In this document: piece after piece, positions 1 through 9,953 of the stretch
Numbering within the stretch: the stretch's first letter is position 1
Layout of the letters: every line of letters starts with the position of its first letter
Origin: Undibacterium piscinae
GTDB lineage: Bacteria; Pseudomonadota; Gammaproteobacteria; Burkholderiales; Burkholderiaceae_D
Length of the DNA stretch: 64,000 bases
Direction of reading: 5' to 3'
NCBI GenBank assembly: GCA_003970805.2
Contig: CP051152.1
Span: forward strand, 3,100,001-3,164,000
Notes under the pieces: generated by a model
The model's input: only the letters and a program-made list of their open reading frames with translations
Told to the model about the DNA's origin: nothing
The model's database searches: none
Translations under genes and position numbers: made by a program

Positions 1-1290
1 CTGATGCGTTCGGCTCCCCACATTATTTCTCCCTTACGTTTCGTGATGCCGCACATGAAGGGCTTGCGGCCGGTTTGGATGTTGCGGGCCGGATTATTCC
101 TGTACGACCATCTGGCGCGCCGTGAATTGCTGCCCGGTTCGCATGCGGTCGACTTGCGCCATCACGCCGCAGGCGCTCCGCTCAAGGCGAATTTGACGCG
201 CGGTTTCATGTATTCTGACGGTTGGGTCGATGATGCCCGCCTGGTGGTCTTGAACGCCATGGATGCGCGGGAAAAAGGCGCCACCGTGTTAACCCGCACC
301 ACTTGTCAATCAGTGCTGCAAAAAGACGGTAAGTGGCTGGCGCAATTAGTTGACGCTAATGGCGATACGATACAGGTAAAGGCACGTAGCCTGATCAATG
401 CGACCGGTTCCTGGTCAGCCCAGTTTCAGCAACATTGCGCCCCGCAGGCAGCGGGCAAGACGCTGCGCCTGATTAAGGGTAGCCATATCGTCGTCAAGCG
501 CCTGTTCGATCATCCGGATGCCTATATATTTCAACATCCGGATGGTCGCATCGTGTTTGCGATACCGTATGAAAAAGAGTTTACCCTGATCGGCACCACC
601 GATCTCGACTATCGCGGTGATATCAATCAGGTGGCGATAGAGCAGCAAGAGATCAGCTATCTGTGCCAACTCAGCAGCCTGTATTTCAAGCGGCCGATCG
701 TACCGGCCGATGTGGTCTGGTCTTACTCCGGCGTGCGGCCACTGGTCGACGATGGCGCGGCCGATGCCAAGGCCATCACGCGCGATTACCGGCTCGAGCT
801 CGATCAAACTGCCGCACCTATGCTGACGGTATTCGGCGGCAAGATCACCACCTTCCGCAAACTGGCGGAAGACGCCGTGGATATGCTGGCGCCTTTACTG
901 TCGAATCACGTCAAGTCCTGGACTGCGGATGCCTGCCTGCCGGGCGGAGACCTGTACGGCACCGGGCCGGATAACCGTGCGGTACTTGAATTTGCCGGAT
1001 TTGAACAGGCAATGCAGCAGCAATATGACTGGCTGCCGCCAGCCCTGGTGAGCCGTTATGCGCATGCCTATGGCACAAAAATTCATCAGTTACTGCAAGA
1101 TTGCCACTCGGTTGACGAGATGGGCGAGGCGATCGCGCCTGGCCTGTATGTACGCGAAGTGCGTTACCTGATGCAGTTTGAATGGGCGCGCAACGCGACC
1201 GATATTTTATGGCGGCGTAGCAAGTTAGGTTTGCATTTGCCCGCCAATACCGGGCAAAAACTCAATACCTGGATGATAGAAAATCCGTGA
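1..1290 (+). CDS. glpD: Aerobic glycerol-3-phosphate dehydrogenase, 3' part (start outside window)
   Basis: FAD-dependent, membrane-associated enzyme that oxidises sn-glycerol 3-phosphate to dihydroxyacetone phosphate and passes electrons to quinone. About 429 residues are visible and the frame is open through base 1. Family members are near 500 aa, so roughly the first 70-80 residues, including the FAD dinucleotide-binding loop, lie to the left. Visible family signatures are INATGSW, the LIGTTD segment, WSYSGVRPL and the C-terminal FGGKITTFRKLAEDAV, followed by the GlpD C-terminal helical domain. glpT follows 133 bp downstream on the same strand, which fits a glycerol-3-phosphate uptake and catabolism unit. 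Confidence 0.95.
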   Translation: MMRSAPHIISPLRFVMPHMKGLRPVWMLRAGLFLYDHLARRELLPGSHAVDLRHHAAGAPLKANLTRGFMYSDGWVDDARLVVLNAMDAREKGATVLTRTTCQSVLQKDGKWLAQLVDANGDTIQVKARSLINATGSWSAQFQQHCAPQAAGKTLRLIKGSHIVVKRLFDHPDAYIFQHPDGRIVFAIPYEKEFTLIGTTDLDYRGDINQVAIEQQEISYLCQLSSLYFKRPIVPADVVWSYSGVRPLVDDGAADAKAITRDYRLELDQTAAPMLTVFGGKITTFRKLAEDAVDMLAPLLSNHVKSWTADACLPGGDLYGTGPDNRAVLEFAGFEQAMQQQYDWLPPALVSRYAHAYGTKIHQLLQDCHSVDEMGEAIAPGLYVREVRYLMQFEWARNATDILWRRSKLGLHLPANTGQKLNTWMIENP

Positions 1291-1378
1291 CGGCCTGTGG
1301 CATTAACAGCGACTGTTTTTGCCCCCCCTCTGGCACCTGAGCACCGCGGCACTACCGCACCACAGCACCACTTTCGAC

Positions 1379-1410
1379 GTTAGGCCCGAAGGGCTTAACG
1401 CATGATTTTT
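1379..1410 (+). promoter_or_regulatory. Small hairpin between glpD and glpT
   Basis: GTTAGGCCC-gaa-GGGCTTAAC forms a short stem with one G.T pair, followed by a run of T. It may be a weak terminator or processing site after glpD. Function is inferred from shape only. Confidence 0.35.
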
Positions 1411-1423
1411 AATGGAGACAAAG

Positions 1424-2757
1424 ATGTTTGATTGGTTAAAACCTTCGCCGCATATCGCAGCACTACCCAAGGAGAAAATCGACGCGACCTATAAGCGTAT
1501 GCGTTTGCAGATTTTCCTGGGAATATTTTTTCGGTTATGCCGGTTACTACCTGGTGAGGAAAAACTTTACTTTGGCAATGCCGGGATTGATAGAAATGGG
1601 TTACACCAAAACTCAGCTGGGTTTTGCCTTGTCTGGCGTTTCTATCGCTTATGGCTTGTCGAAATTTTTGATGGGGAATATTTCGGATCGCTCGAATCCC
1701 CGGGTTTTTCTGGCGATAGGCCTGGTGCTGTCATCCTTACTGACGATTTTTATCGGTACCAGCTCATGGGCTTTGTCTTCGGTCAGCATCATGTTTGTGC
1801 TGCTGTTTCTGAATGGCTGGGTACAAGGTATGGGCTGGCCGCCAGCCGGGCGCACCATGGTGCATTGGTGGTCGCATCGTGAACGCGGCAAAGTGGTGGC
1901 TCTATGGAATACCGCCCACAACGTCGGCGGTGGTCTGGTGGCGCCTTTGTTTTTGCTGGGCATGACCCTGACCAATGACTGGCATAGCGCCTTTTATGTG
2001 CCGGCAATTTTTGCCTTGCTGATTGCCGCGTTTGCCTTTTTTACCATGCGCGACACCCCGCAATCGGTAGGCTTGCCTAGCATAGAAGAATACAAAAATG
2101 ATTATCCGGTTGGCTATGACAGCAGCAGGGAACAAGAGTTGAGCGGCAAGGAAATTTTGTTCAAGTATGTCTTCAACAATAAGCTGCTTTGGTATATTGC
2201 CATTGCCAACGTGTTTGTCTATCTGATCCGTTATGGCGTACTCGATTGGGCCCCGACTTACCTGAAAGAAGTGAAGGGCTTTAGCATCAATAAGAGCTCA
2301 TGGGCGTATTTTTTTCTATGAGTGGGCGGGTATTCCCGGTACTTTATTGTGCGGCTGGGTTTCCGATAAAGTCTTCAAAGGACGCCGTGCTCCGGCCGGA
2401 ATTCTGTTCATGGCCTTGGTCGGTGTGGCACTAGTGGTTTATTGGTTAAATCCAGCCGGTAATCCTGTGGTCGACATGGCGGCGCTGATCAGCATAGGAT
2501 TTTTAATCTATGGTCCGGTGATGCTGATAGGCTTGCATGCACTGGAACTGGCGCCGAAAAAAGCGGCAGGAACCGCGGCAGGGTTTACCGGATTTTTCGG
2601 TTATATCGGTGGTTCGGTGGCCGCCAGCGCCTTATTGGGGTGGACCGTAGAGCGTTTCGGCTGGAATGGCGGCTTCATTATCCTGGTCGCGTCTTGCGCC
2701 TTAGCCATCGTGTTTATGGCGTTTACGCTCAAGGGCGAACGCGCAGCGCACGCTTAA
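1424..2757 (+). pseudogene. glpT: Glycerol-3-phosphate transporter, read in three frames (two poly-T frameshifts)
   Basis: A major facilitator family antiporter taking up glycerol 3-phosphate in exchange for phosphate across the inner membrane. Start is the ATG at 1424, preceded by GGAGA. The reading frame changes by +1 in the T-run at 1526-1531 and again in the T-run at 2309-2315. Removing one T from each run gives one continuous GlpT-like protein of about 443 aa with 12 hydrophobic segments and motifs such as [22 protein letters not shown] and [10 protein letters not shown]. All of the family-like sequence is present, so either both runs are miscalled or the gene was recently inactivated. 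No stop codons or losses occur elsewhere, which favours a very recent event or a sequencing artefact. It follows glpD, as expected for a glp unit. Confidence 0.85.
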
Positions 2758-2832
2758 ATCCCGCGGCAGCGGCCGATACTGAAGTGTTGGTGTCTGCCGC
2801 CGTAGTTTGCGCAAGTACTTAATTGAAAATAG

Positions 2833-2884
2833 CAGAGCGGCCCGCAACGACAGTGTAAATAGACTGTTGTTGCGGGCCGCTCTG
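2833..2884. terminator. Bidirectional terminator between glpT and the nos operon
   Basis: Two 22-nt arms (2833-2854 and 2863-2884) pair with a single G.T wobble around an 8-nt loop and are GC-rich, with a short T run to the right. It lies between convergent glpT and nosL-2, so it probably stops both transcripts. Confidence 0.8.
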
Positions 2885-2912
2885 TTTGCGTCGTTGCTAC
2901 TTTTTAAACGTC

Positions 2913-3562
2913 TTAGTTGGTATGCGTATGGCGGCGGGCGCCGTTCAGGCCTTGCAATAATTGCGGGCTGATTTCTTTGGCGCTGATTAATTCACCGCCG
3001 CGTTTGGTGGCAAATTCACGCGCCGCGCTATTGCTCGAAAATGCCGGTAGATTGCCGGCGCGCGCATCGGGCCCATCGCAGTCGATCCGTTGACATAGAT
3101 GGCGTCGGTGGCCTTGATCCAGTTGCCGCTGACGGCATCGCTGACATAGCTGGCGCTAATTTCACTGGCGCGGCGGCCAACGCTATAGCGACCTACATCT
3201 TGCAGGTAGATATACAGAGTCAGGGGTGAGTCGAAAAACTGGGTATCGCCGTTGCTGAAAATGACTTGCGCCGCCCATTCGCGGGTGCGGGCCGGATACA
3301 TGCCGCACACCGGGCAACGCGCATCCAGTGGTACGGTGCGTGGCGCATGCAGGCCTATGCCCCAAGCCGGGTCATAAGGGGTGGCAGGCGCGACGATGCA
3401 GACTTCACCGATCGCAGCCTGGCGCTTGGCTACGCTGGCGTCTTGCCATGGCAATAGTTTGACCAGCAGCGCCGCCGACAGCAGCGTCAGCCCGACCCAG
3501 CCACATTGCCTGAGGCCGGGCCGGAATTTCGGCGATAGTGCGGGCAGACGCAGCAGTCTCAT
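2913..3562 (-). CDS. Second NosL-like protein, membrane-anchored (frameshift in a GC run)
   Basis: A NosL-family protein; the family binds Cu(I) and delivers copper to the nitrous oxide reductase active site. The N-terminus has one hydrophobic segment (about residues 22-36) and a CPVCGM motif at 83-88, like the CxxCGM-type metal site of NosL/NosL-like proteins. As read, the frame ends at 2987 with an out-of-family tail. A 2-nt change in the GCGCGCGC run near 3056-3066 restores a NosL-like end (NLPAFSSNSAAREFA) stopping at 2913. It overlaps the upstream nosL by TAATG, so it is the last gene of the nos operon. The frameshift may be real or an assembly error. Confidence 0.7.
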
Positions 3563-4095
3563 TACATCCTGGTGTCATGCAGCGCACCGCCGCTCAGGTC
3601 TACCATGTCTGGCTTGATTTCGCCGTAGCGCAGCAGTTTTCCGCCAAATTCTGCGGCAAATTTTTTGGCATCCGTCTCTTGCGCAAAGCTGGCGATGGTC
3701 GGCCCCATGGAGCCGTGGCGCTTGCTGCCCAGTACATAAAAGCCGGTCTTGGCATCGAACCAGTTGCCGCGCGGTTGTTCCCAGTCGGCCTTGCCCATGT
3801 CCTGCACATACACGGCGGCAATCGCCTTGACCTGTTCCGGTGCCAGCAGAGTGTTAAATAACTCTACCGTGTCGCAAAAGAATACCGGGGTGTCTTGCCC
3901 GGCATAAAAAATCTGCGCTTTCGGGCCGGCGTAATCGGTCAGCAACATGCCGTCCAGATCGCAGGTGGTGTGCGGGTCTATCTCTACCGCTGCCAGGGTC
4001 TTGGCAGAGTCGGACTGGCCGCAGCCAGTCAGGGTGCTGGCTAACAGGGTGCCGGCGACGGCAGCGAACATAAATTTACGGCGTGTGATCATCAT
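3562..4095 (-). CDS. nosL: NosL, copper chaperone lipoprotein for nitrous oxide reductase
   Basis: A 177-aa outer/periplasmic lipoprotein that supplies copper for the CuZ centre of NosZ. The signal peptide ends in a lipobox, LTGC, with the lipidated Cys at residue 25, and is preceded by Arg-Arg. The metal-binding segment is CDLDGM at 45-50, with later conserved blocks GNWFDAKTGFYVLGS and GSMGPTIASF. It starts in an ATGA overlap with nosY; a second ATG three bases on is an equally possible start. It sits between nosY and a second nosL-like gene. Confidence 0.92.
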   Translation of the reverse strand: MMITRRKFMFAAVAGTLLASTLTGCGQSDSAKTLAAVEIDPHTTCDLDGMLLTDYAGPKAQIFYAGQDTPVFFCDTVELFNTLLAPEQVKAIAAVYVQDMGKADWEQPRGNWFDAKTGFYVLGSKRHGSMGPTIASFAQETDAKKFAAEFGGKLLRYGEIKPDMVDLSGGALHDTRM

Positions 4096-4907
4096 GATTT
4101 AAATCTCCAGCGTGCCAGGGCTAAGGGCACAATTATCCAGGCTAACATCACTGAGCCCATCATCCACGGCTTGGCCAGCGCAGGGGGAATAATGCTGGAC
4201 AGGCCGTACAGGGTGCGTACATCTTCAAGTGAAAATACATTCAGAATCCGGAATACATCGGCCGGATTGAGCAGCAGGGCGTAGGCGAAGATATCGCCGC
4301 CGTAGCTGCCGCCGGTGCTGACCAAGGCGCCCAGCAACAGCAAATCAAATACCAGCACAAAGAAAAACCATAAGGCGATCGCCAGACCGGAGGCACGCGT
4401 GCGTTCGCGGGCGACTACCGACATGAATACCGCCAGGCTCAGGAAGGCCAGTCCCAGCAACACCGAACTGATCATGAAACCAAGGTAGTGGAACAGGCCG
4501 GGCCAGCTAAATTGCTGGTACAGCAGTATCGCTACCAGCGAAAAGCCGGCGGTGGTCGAGAGCGTCAAAGCGCTAGCCAGACCCAGGTATTTGCCCAGCA
4601 ATAATTCCATACGGGTGATCGGTAGGGCCAGTAGCAAATCGAGCGAGCCGCGTTCGCGTTCGCCGACGATGGCGTCAAAACCTAGCAATAAGGCGATCAG
4701 CGGGATCAGGTAAATTACCAGACTGACCAGGCTGGTAATCGTCAGTTCTACCGACTTGAGCCCGATCTGGCCTTGCTGCGCGCCACCCAGATACGTGATG
4801 ACCAGCGAAAATACCGTAAATACCAGCGCTACCGCCAGTACCCAGCGGTTACGGATGCGGTCGCGAAATTCTTTCGCGGCCAGGGTGAAAATTTGTGACC
4901 ATTCCAT
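4092..4907 (-). CDS. nosY: NosY, ABC transporter permease for NosZ maturation
   Basis: Inner-membrane permease of the NosDFY complex needed to assemble the CuZ [4Cu-2S] site. The protein is 271 aa starting MEWSQIF, chosen because AAGGTA precedes this ATG and homology begins here; the open frame runs 65 codons further upstream without family-like sequence. About six hydrophobic helices are visible. The segment GERERGSLDLLLALPI is typical of ABC-2 type NosY permeases. It follows nosF by 74 nt and overlaps nosL by ATGA. Confidence 0.92.
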   Translation of the reverse strand: MEWSQIFTLAAKEFRDRIRNRWVLAVALVFTVFSLVITYLGGAQQGQIGLKSVELTITSLVSLVIYLIPLIALLLGFDAIVGERERGSLDLLLALPITRMELLLGKYLGLASALTLSTTAGFSLVAILLYQQFSWPGLFHYLGFMISSVLLGLAFLSLAVFMSVVARERTRASGLAIALWFFFVLVFDLLLLGALVSTGGSYGGDIFAYALLLNPADVFRILNVFSLEDVRTLYGLSSIIPPALAKPWMMGSVMLAWIIVPLALARWRFKS

Positions 4908-4981
4908 AGCTTTACCTTTGCGGGCCCACGCTTCAAATTGGCTGTGCAGCGAATCTGAACCGTAAGCCGGGTTATTCTGAT

Positions 4982-5911
4982 TTAATCCGAAAATCCAAAA
5001 AATACGTCTTCCAGCGAAGGCTCTTGTATGCTCAGGTCGCTTAGGCCTGAGCCCAGATTCATGCAGGCTGCCAACACCGCCATCTTGGCCGCACGCGGAC
5101 AACTGACGATCAGACCTTGCGGGTTGACACTGCTGCTGACGCCGTCGATGGCATGCAAGGCTTGCTGCGCCCTGGCGATATCGGCTGCGTCTATCCCGAG
5201 GGCGATCGTCAGCGGCATGTGCATTTGCTCACGCAACTGGGTAACGCTGCCCAAAGCCTGTATCTTGCCGGCCGACATGATGGCTAGACGGTCTACCCTT
5301 TCCTGCAGTTCGGCCAGGATGTGCGAGGTGATGATGACGGTCACGCCGCTGTCGCGCAATCCGCGCAGGGTGGCGTAGAAATCACGGATCGCCTGTGGAT
5401 CGAGGCCATTTGTAGGCTCATCGAGAAACAGTACGCGCGGCTCACCCAGCAAGGCCTGGGCAAAACCGAGACGCTGGCGCATACCTTTGGAGTACTCGCG
5501 CAAGGGACGGTTCACCGCATGTGCCAGTCCGACGCGTTCCAGCATGGGGGCGCATTGCTGTTGCGGTGCGCCCTTCAGTTTAGCGAAAAACTTCAGGGTT
5601 TCCAGTCCGCTCAGATTGTCGTATAGCACCACGTTTTCCGGCAGATAGCCTAACTGGCGGCGCGTCTGGCGAAATTCGCGGCCGCTGACGGCGGTGCCAT
5701 TGATCAGGATCTCGCCGGCGGTAGGCGCGATCAGGCCCAGCATCATCTTGAACAGCGTGCTTTTGCCGGCGCCGTTATGACCTATCAAGCCAAATATTTC
5801 GCCGCGCTGTACCGTCAGGTCGACACCATCGACCGCATGCAGCGCACCGTAGTGCTTGCTGACTGCGCGCACTTGTATCGCTGCGCCTTGAGTTACTGTT
5901 GTATTGTTCAT
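4982..5911 (-). CDS. nosF: NosF, ABC transporter ATPase for NosZ maturation
   Basis: Cytoplasmic ATPase that powers the NosDFY transporter. Of its 309 aa, the Walker A GHNGAGKST lies at about 44-52, the Q-loop after LGYLPEN, the signature YSKGMRQ at about 140-146, and Walker B LFLDEPTNGLDP at about 161-172, followed by the H-loop TSHIL. A C-terminal extension of about 80 residues follows the ATPase core, as in other NosF/CcmA-like proteins. It is 97 nt downstream of nosD; this gap carries a near-direct 16-17 bp repeat around the nosD stop. Confidence 0.93.
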   Translation of the reverse strand: MNNTTVTQGAAIQVRAVSKHYGALHAVDGVDLTVQRGEIFGLIGHNGAGKSTLFKMMLGLIAPTAGEILINGTAVSGREFRQTRRQLGYLPENVVLYDNLSGLETLKFFAKLKGAPQQQCAPMLERVGLAHAVNRPLREYSKGMRQRLGFAQALLGEPRVLFLDEPTNGLDPQAIRDFYATLRGLRDSGVTVIITSHILAELQERVDRLAIMSAGKIQALGSVTQLREQMHMPLTIALGIDAADIARAQQALHAIDGVSSSVNPQGLIVSCPRAAKMAVLAACMNLGSGLSDLSIQEPSLEDVFFGFSD

Positions 5912-6008
5912 GCTCTTATTGATCTGGTTTCAGTCTGAATTTTTCTCTGCATTGGTTCACTGCACAGATCTTGTCATTGCTTATGGGTGATTACTTATAG
6001 GCGATTAC

Positions 6009-7278
6009 TTATTGGCCGGGGTAATGTTTGCCATACCATTGACTCCATTGCTTATTGCCCGGCTGGATGCGCGGCTTGGGGTCAACCACGCTAGGCACCC
6101 GCAATACTGGAAACTGCTGTGAGACTAAACGTAAGGCCTGCACTGCCGGACTGGCCAGCAACAGTTTGGTGCTGGGGTAACGCCAGGTCAAACGGTCGAC
6201 CATATCGTTGGCTTCGTAGGCGACATCACCGATGCCGTCGCCGTTCCTGTCCCAGCCCAGATAATTGCTCCAGTGGTTGCCGCTTTTCACGCCCCACTTT
6301 TCATCCTTGGCACCGACATAGCGCACCTGCTCGCGGTTGGCGATGAAGTCATTGCCTTCGACCTCGTTGCGGGTAGAGCCTGCCGACAGATGCACGCCGA
6401 CGCGGTTGTCGACGATCTGGTTATTTTTGATCGTCACATACTCGACGTCATAGATGAACAGGCCGCGGTTATTGCCGGCGATGACGTTGTTCTCCACCAC
6501 CGAATCCTGCATGGTACGCAGCATGATACCGTGGTCAGAGTTGCCCCAGGTGCGATTATTCCGCACTACCTGATCGCGCACTTCCATCAGCGCCAGACCA
6601 CCGCGGTTGTAGTAACTATCATTGTCTTCCCACAGGTTGTAGTAGGAGTTCATGTAGTGACTGCCGTAGCGGCTGTGGTGCAGCTTATTGCCTTTGAAAA
6701 TGGCGTGATGCGAGACATCGACATACAGGGCATCGCGCACGAAGCTGACGTTGTTGCCTATGATGCGCGCGCCCTTGGTGTTGTACAGTTGTATGCCGTT
6801 GCCGCGCTGCGAGGAATTGTATTCACGCTTGCCGGTGATCAGATTGCCTTCGATCAGTACATCGTTGGCTTTTTCTATCCACAAGCCGAACAGGTTGTAA
6901 GTGATGTCGCAGTGTTTGACGATGGCGCGATGCGCACCCGGGTAGAGATAAATCCCGGCGTTCTGATTCTTCAGGTCATCCCCGGAATCGCGCACGATCA
7001 GGCCTTCTATCGTCACGTCGGGCGCGGTGACACGGATGGTGTCACCCTGTTGCGCAGCGCTCAGGGTAGGGCGGTTGATACCGCGCAGCGTCAATTTTTT
7101 GTCGATCAGGAAGTTGCCCTGATAATTGCCGCGCGCGATTTCGAGTACGTCACCCGGATGGGCGGCGGCAATCGCCTGCTGTAGCGAGCTACCGGCTTGC
7201 ACCTGTATGGTGGCAGCCGGCGCATACGCCGCAGCAAGACTCAGTAGCAGGGGGAGACATTTTTTTTATTAACCTCAT
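6009..7278 (-). CDS. nosD: NosD, periplasmic beta-helix protein for CuZ assembly (start hidden by an 8-A run)
   Basis: Periplasmic right-handed beta-helix protein (NosD/CASH-type repeats) that receives sulfur or copper from the NosFY transporter for NosZ maturation. The frame matching the family is open only from a GTG at 7202, which lacks a signal peptide. The ATG at 7276-7278, in an ATGA overlap with the nosR stop, becomes in-frame if the A-run at 7260-7267 has 7 rather than 8 As. That gives about 422 aa beginning MRLIKKCLPLLLSLAAAYA, a clean Sec signal peptide. Repeats of the VENNVIAGNNRG type fill the middle of the protein. The corrected start is an inference but is well supported by the overlap and signal peptide. 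Confidence 0.88.
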
Positions 7279-9929
7279 ACCGCAAGCAATCCCAGTGCTT
7301 TCAGCGTCAGGAACAAGGCCGCACCGATCAGCAGATTCTTGAAGCTGACATAGCTGAGCATATCCATCACGCTGGCATAGCGGTAATTGGCTTGCCACCA
7401 TGGACCATCCTTGACATAACGGCGACCGGACAGGCGTATCAATACTTCGTAGACGCTCCAGCCAAACCACCAGCCTATGATGGCAGCGGAAGATAGCTGA
7501 CCGAAGGCAGTGAAGACCCATGCCAGACTGGCGGCGATGGCCAGTGCGAAACCGGCGATCTGCAAGGCGCGCTGCGAGGCCCAGCCTTCGGCGCTCCATG
7601 GCCACAGGTGATCAACTAACTCCAGCCACAGCCATTTCAGGCCAGTGCTGCCGGCTTTGTGCGGCGGCACTACCGGCGTGCTAGGCATGCGTGGATCAGG
7701 GCCGGCTTTGACCGCTTCCGAAGCCGGCGTAGGCGCTACCGGATAGATAGGGAAGAAATAACCGTCACGACCGATGGCTTTAATCTCCAGCCCATCGCGC
7801 TCACGCCGTTTACGTTCTTTTGCCAATGGCGGGCAGCCTTTGACATCGGTGTACAGCACCATGCAATCGAGACAGTGCAGGCATTCGCGGTGGTCGATAC
7901 GACCGGCCGCGTCAATCGCCAGCGAACCGCAGCTAACCGCGCAGGCCTTGCAGCTATTGCAGTCCTGCTTGCGTTTCAGACCGAACCAGCGGAAGGTACT
8001 AGGCATCGCCAGGGCAGCGCCCAGCGGGCAGATGTATTTGCAATACGGACGCTCAATGAACAGCGAGATGCCCAGCAAGATACAGACGAACAAACCATAC
8101 GGCCAGCTACGGTTGGTGATGCCAACCAGGAAGGTCGTCTTGAACGGTTCTATCTCGGATAATTTTTCGGCCAGTCCCATGGAGAACATAGAGATCGTCA
8201 GCAAGCCAAAGAAAATCGCATATTTGAGCCATTTAAGCTTGTCATGCAAGGCACGCGGCAGATGACCCTGGAAGCGTTTCAGTCCCACTTTTTCACCGAC
8301 CTTGTAGATCGCCTCAGACAGCGAACCGAACGGACACATCCAGCCGCAGAACAGGCCACGTCCGAACAGGAATACGGTGACGATAATGAAGATCCAGAAC
8401 AGGAAGATAAAAGGGTCAGTCAGGAACAGCGACCAGGTCCATTGGAACAGCAGCGAATGGAACCAGGTCAGCACTTGCGTGATGGACGGTTGCGCCATTG
8501 CGCCAAAGCCGACGAAACCTATGCTCAGCGCCCAGGCGCTGTATTTGAAGATATTTACCGGCCACTTATTTTTATGGGTGGAACGGCGTGTCAGTTTTTC
8601 GCGGAAAGCGTAGACCACGCCTACCACGACCAGCAACAGGCCAAACAGGGCGATCTCGACGGCACGCGCTTTCCAGATACGTACATACGGCGCGGCGACT
8701 TCTTCAACGGCTGGTCGGCCGCCTTGCAAGAGCTCACCGGCCAGCCAGTATTTGGTATCGAAGGTGGCAAAACTGCGGGTGCCGGTGGCGCGGTCTACCC
8801 GGTTACCGAGGAAAGACAACTTCCATGGATAGGCAGGAGAAAACGCTTTGGAACGTATCACGAAGATCGCCGACTCGTTATAGGCAGGAGCGCCAGCGGC
8901 CTCTATGCCATACAGGTTGAGGTAATCGAGATCGCGGAAAGTGAAGGAATCAGCGTCTTGCTTGACCTGTATGCGGTCATACATGCCGCCGCGCACAAAG
9001 CCCGAACCCTTGAAGGATTCTATGCCGGCGGTGCGGATGATGAAGATAGCATGTTCGTTTTCCTTCAGTTGCGAGCGCAGGTTATTAAAACTATTCTCGC
9101 CCATCAGGCTGATGCCGACGTCCGGATGGCTTAAGTCACCGAACCAGAGTTCGATGAAAGGGACTTTGTTTTTTTCAAGACCGACTTGTTCGGCCTTGAC
9201 CAGCAGGCGCTGTACGCTGCCTTGCTTGACTAGCTGATCCCAGGAAAAGCGTTGGCCGCTTACCGCAAATTTGGCCGGATCGCGCACGGTCGGGGCAACG
9301 ATGCCGACTTGTCTGGCAATCGCCATGCCGGAAGTCATCATGACCTGGTTTTGCACGATCACGGTAACGGTAGCGCCAGAGATGGCATCGACGCCAAGCA
9401 CGCCTTCATCGGGGCGAGACTGGCCGACTTCGACCTTGTCGGCGACCGATTTGCCTATGTATTGTTTGTTGAAATTTAGTAAGGCAGACTCAGGAATGCC
9501 CAGCAAAAGTATCGGTTCTGAGTGCTTGAGCACCTTGATGCCGACGAAGCGGCCTTTCAGGTCCATACCCATCAGTGTGACGACTGGTTTGCCCGAATAG
9601 GCCGGGGTGTCGGTGATATCGGTCGACAGCATGACATAACCGAGCAGTGGCTTTTTGCCCGCTACAGGTTCGCCATAGGCTTCGACATACGGCGGCTGCC
9701 CCATGCGCTCGGAAAAGCTCTTGGCTCCGGGAAAGGCCTCGCTACAGGCGATCAGCGCGCACATGTCCTTTGCCGTCTTGAGTTCCTCCGGCAATGCCGC
9801 CTCATACGAGCCAGTGGACGCATGGCTGCTACCGGTACTGATGACGCAGATGCTCAGCAGCAGAAAAAATGCGACCAGGCAGTTGACTGCTCTGGTCGCG
9901 AATGGATTTTTATGTAAATAATGAGACAT
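7275..9929 (-). CDS. nosR: NosR, membrane flavo-iron-sulfur protein for nosZ expression and electron supply
   Basis: Polytopic protein required for NosZ activity and nos transcription; it is thought to pass quinol electrons towards NosZ. It is 884 aa, longer than the roughly 720-aa Pseudomonas stutzeri protein. An N-terminal signal/anchor (about 13-37) is followed by a periplasmic FMN-binding domain with the flavinylation motif SGATVT (184-189); the second Thr would carry FMN. Several transmembrane helices follow, with NapH-like cysteine motif CGWMCP and two ferredoxin-like clusters starting CNSCKACAVSC and CLHCLDC. The ApbE-type NosX encoded nearby could attach the flavin. It lies 116 nt behind nosZ and overlaps nosD by ATGA. 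Confidence 0.95.
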   Translation of the reverse strand: MSHYLHKNPFATRAVNCLVAFFLLLSICVISTGSSHASTGSYEAALPEELKTAKDMCALIACSEAFPGAKSFSERMGQPPYVEAYGEPVAGKKPLLGYVMLSTDITDTPAYSGKPVVTLMGMDLKGRFVGIKVLKHSEPILLLGIPESALLNFNKQYIGKSVADKVEVGQSRPDEGVLGVDAISGATVTVIVQNQVMMTSGMAIARQVGIVAPTVRDPAKFAVSGQRFSWDQLVKQGSVQRLLVKAEQVGLEKNKVPFIELWFGDLSHPDVGISLMGENSFNNLRSQLKENEHAIFIIRTAGIESFKGSGFVRGGMYDRIQVKQDADSFTFRDLDYLNLYGIEAAGAPAYNESAIFVIRSKAFSPAYPWKLSFLGNRVDRATGTRSFATFDTKYWLAGELLQGGRPAVEEVAAPYVRIWKARAVEIALFGLLLVVVGVVYAFREKLTRRSTHKNKWPVNIFKYSAWALSIGFVGFGAMAQPSITQVLTWFHSLLFQWTWSLFLTDPFIFLFWIFIIVTVFLFGRGLFCGWMCPFGSLSEAIYKVGEKVGLKRFQGHLPRALHDKLKWLKYAIFFGLLTISMFSMGLAEKLSEIEPFKTTFLVGITNRSWPYGLFVCILLGISLFIERPYCKYICPLGAALAMPSTFRWFGLKRKQDCNSCKACAVSCGSLAIDAAGRIDHRECLHCLDCMVLYTDVKGCPPLAKERKRRERDGLEIKAIGRDGYFFPIYPVAPTPASEAVKAGPDPRMPSTPVVPPHKAGSTGLKWLWLELVDHLWPWSAEGWASQRALQIAGFALAIAASLAWVFTAFGQLSSAAIIGWWFGWSVYEVLIRLSGRRYVKDGPWWQANYRYASVMDMLSYVSFKNLLIGAALFLTLKALGLLAV

Positions 9930-9953
9930 TTTTTATTCCTACTGAACAGGTGT

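Noticed and set aside
1526..2315. Programmed frameshifting in glpT
   Set aside because: Two +1 shifts in plain T-runs, without stimulatory structure or precedent; sequencing error or mutation is simpler.
6273..7184. 303-residue open frame opposite nosD
   Set aside because: Product of the repetitive beta-helix coding sequence; no start signal and no known family.
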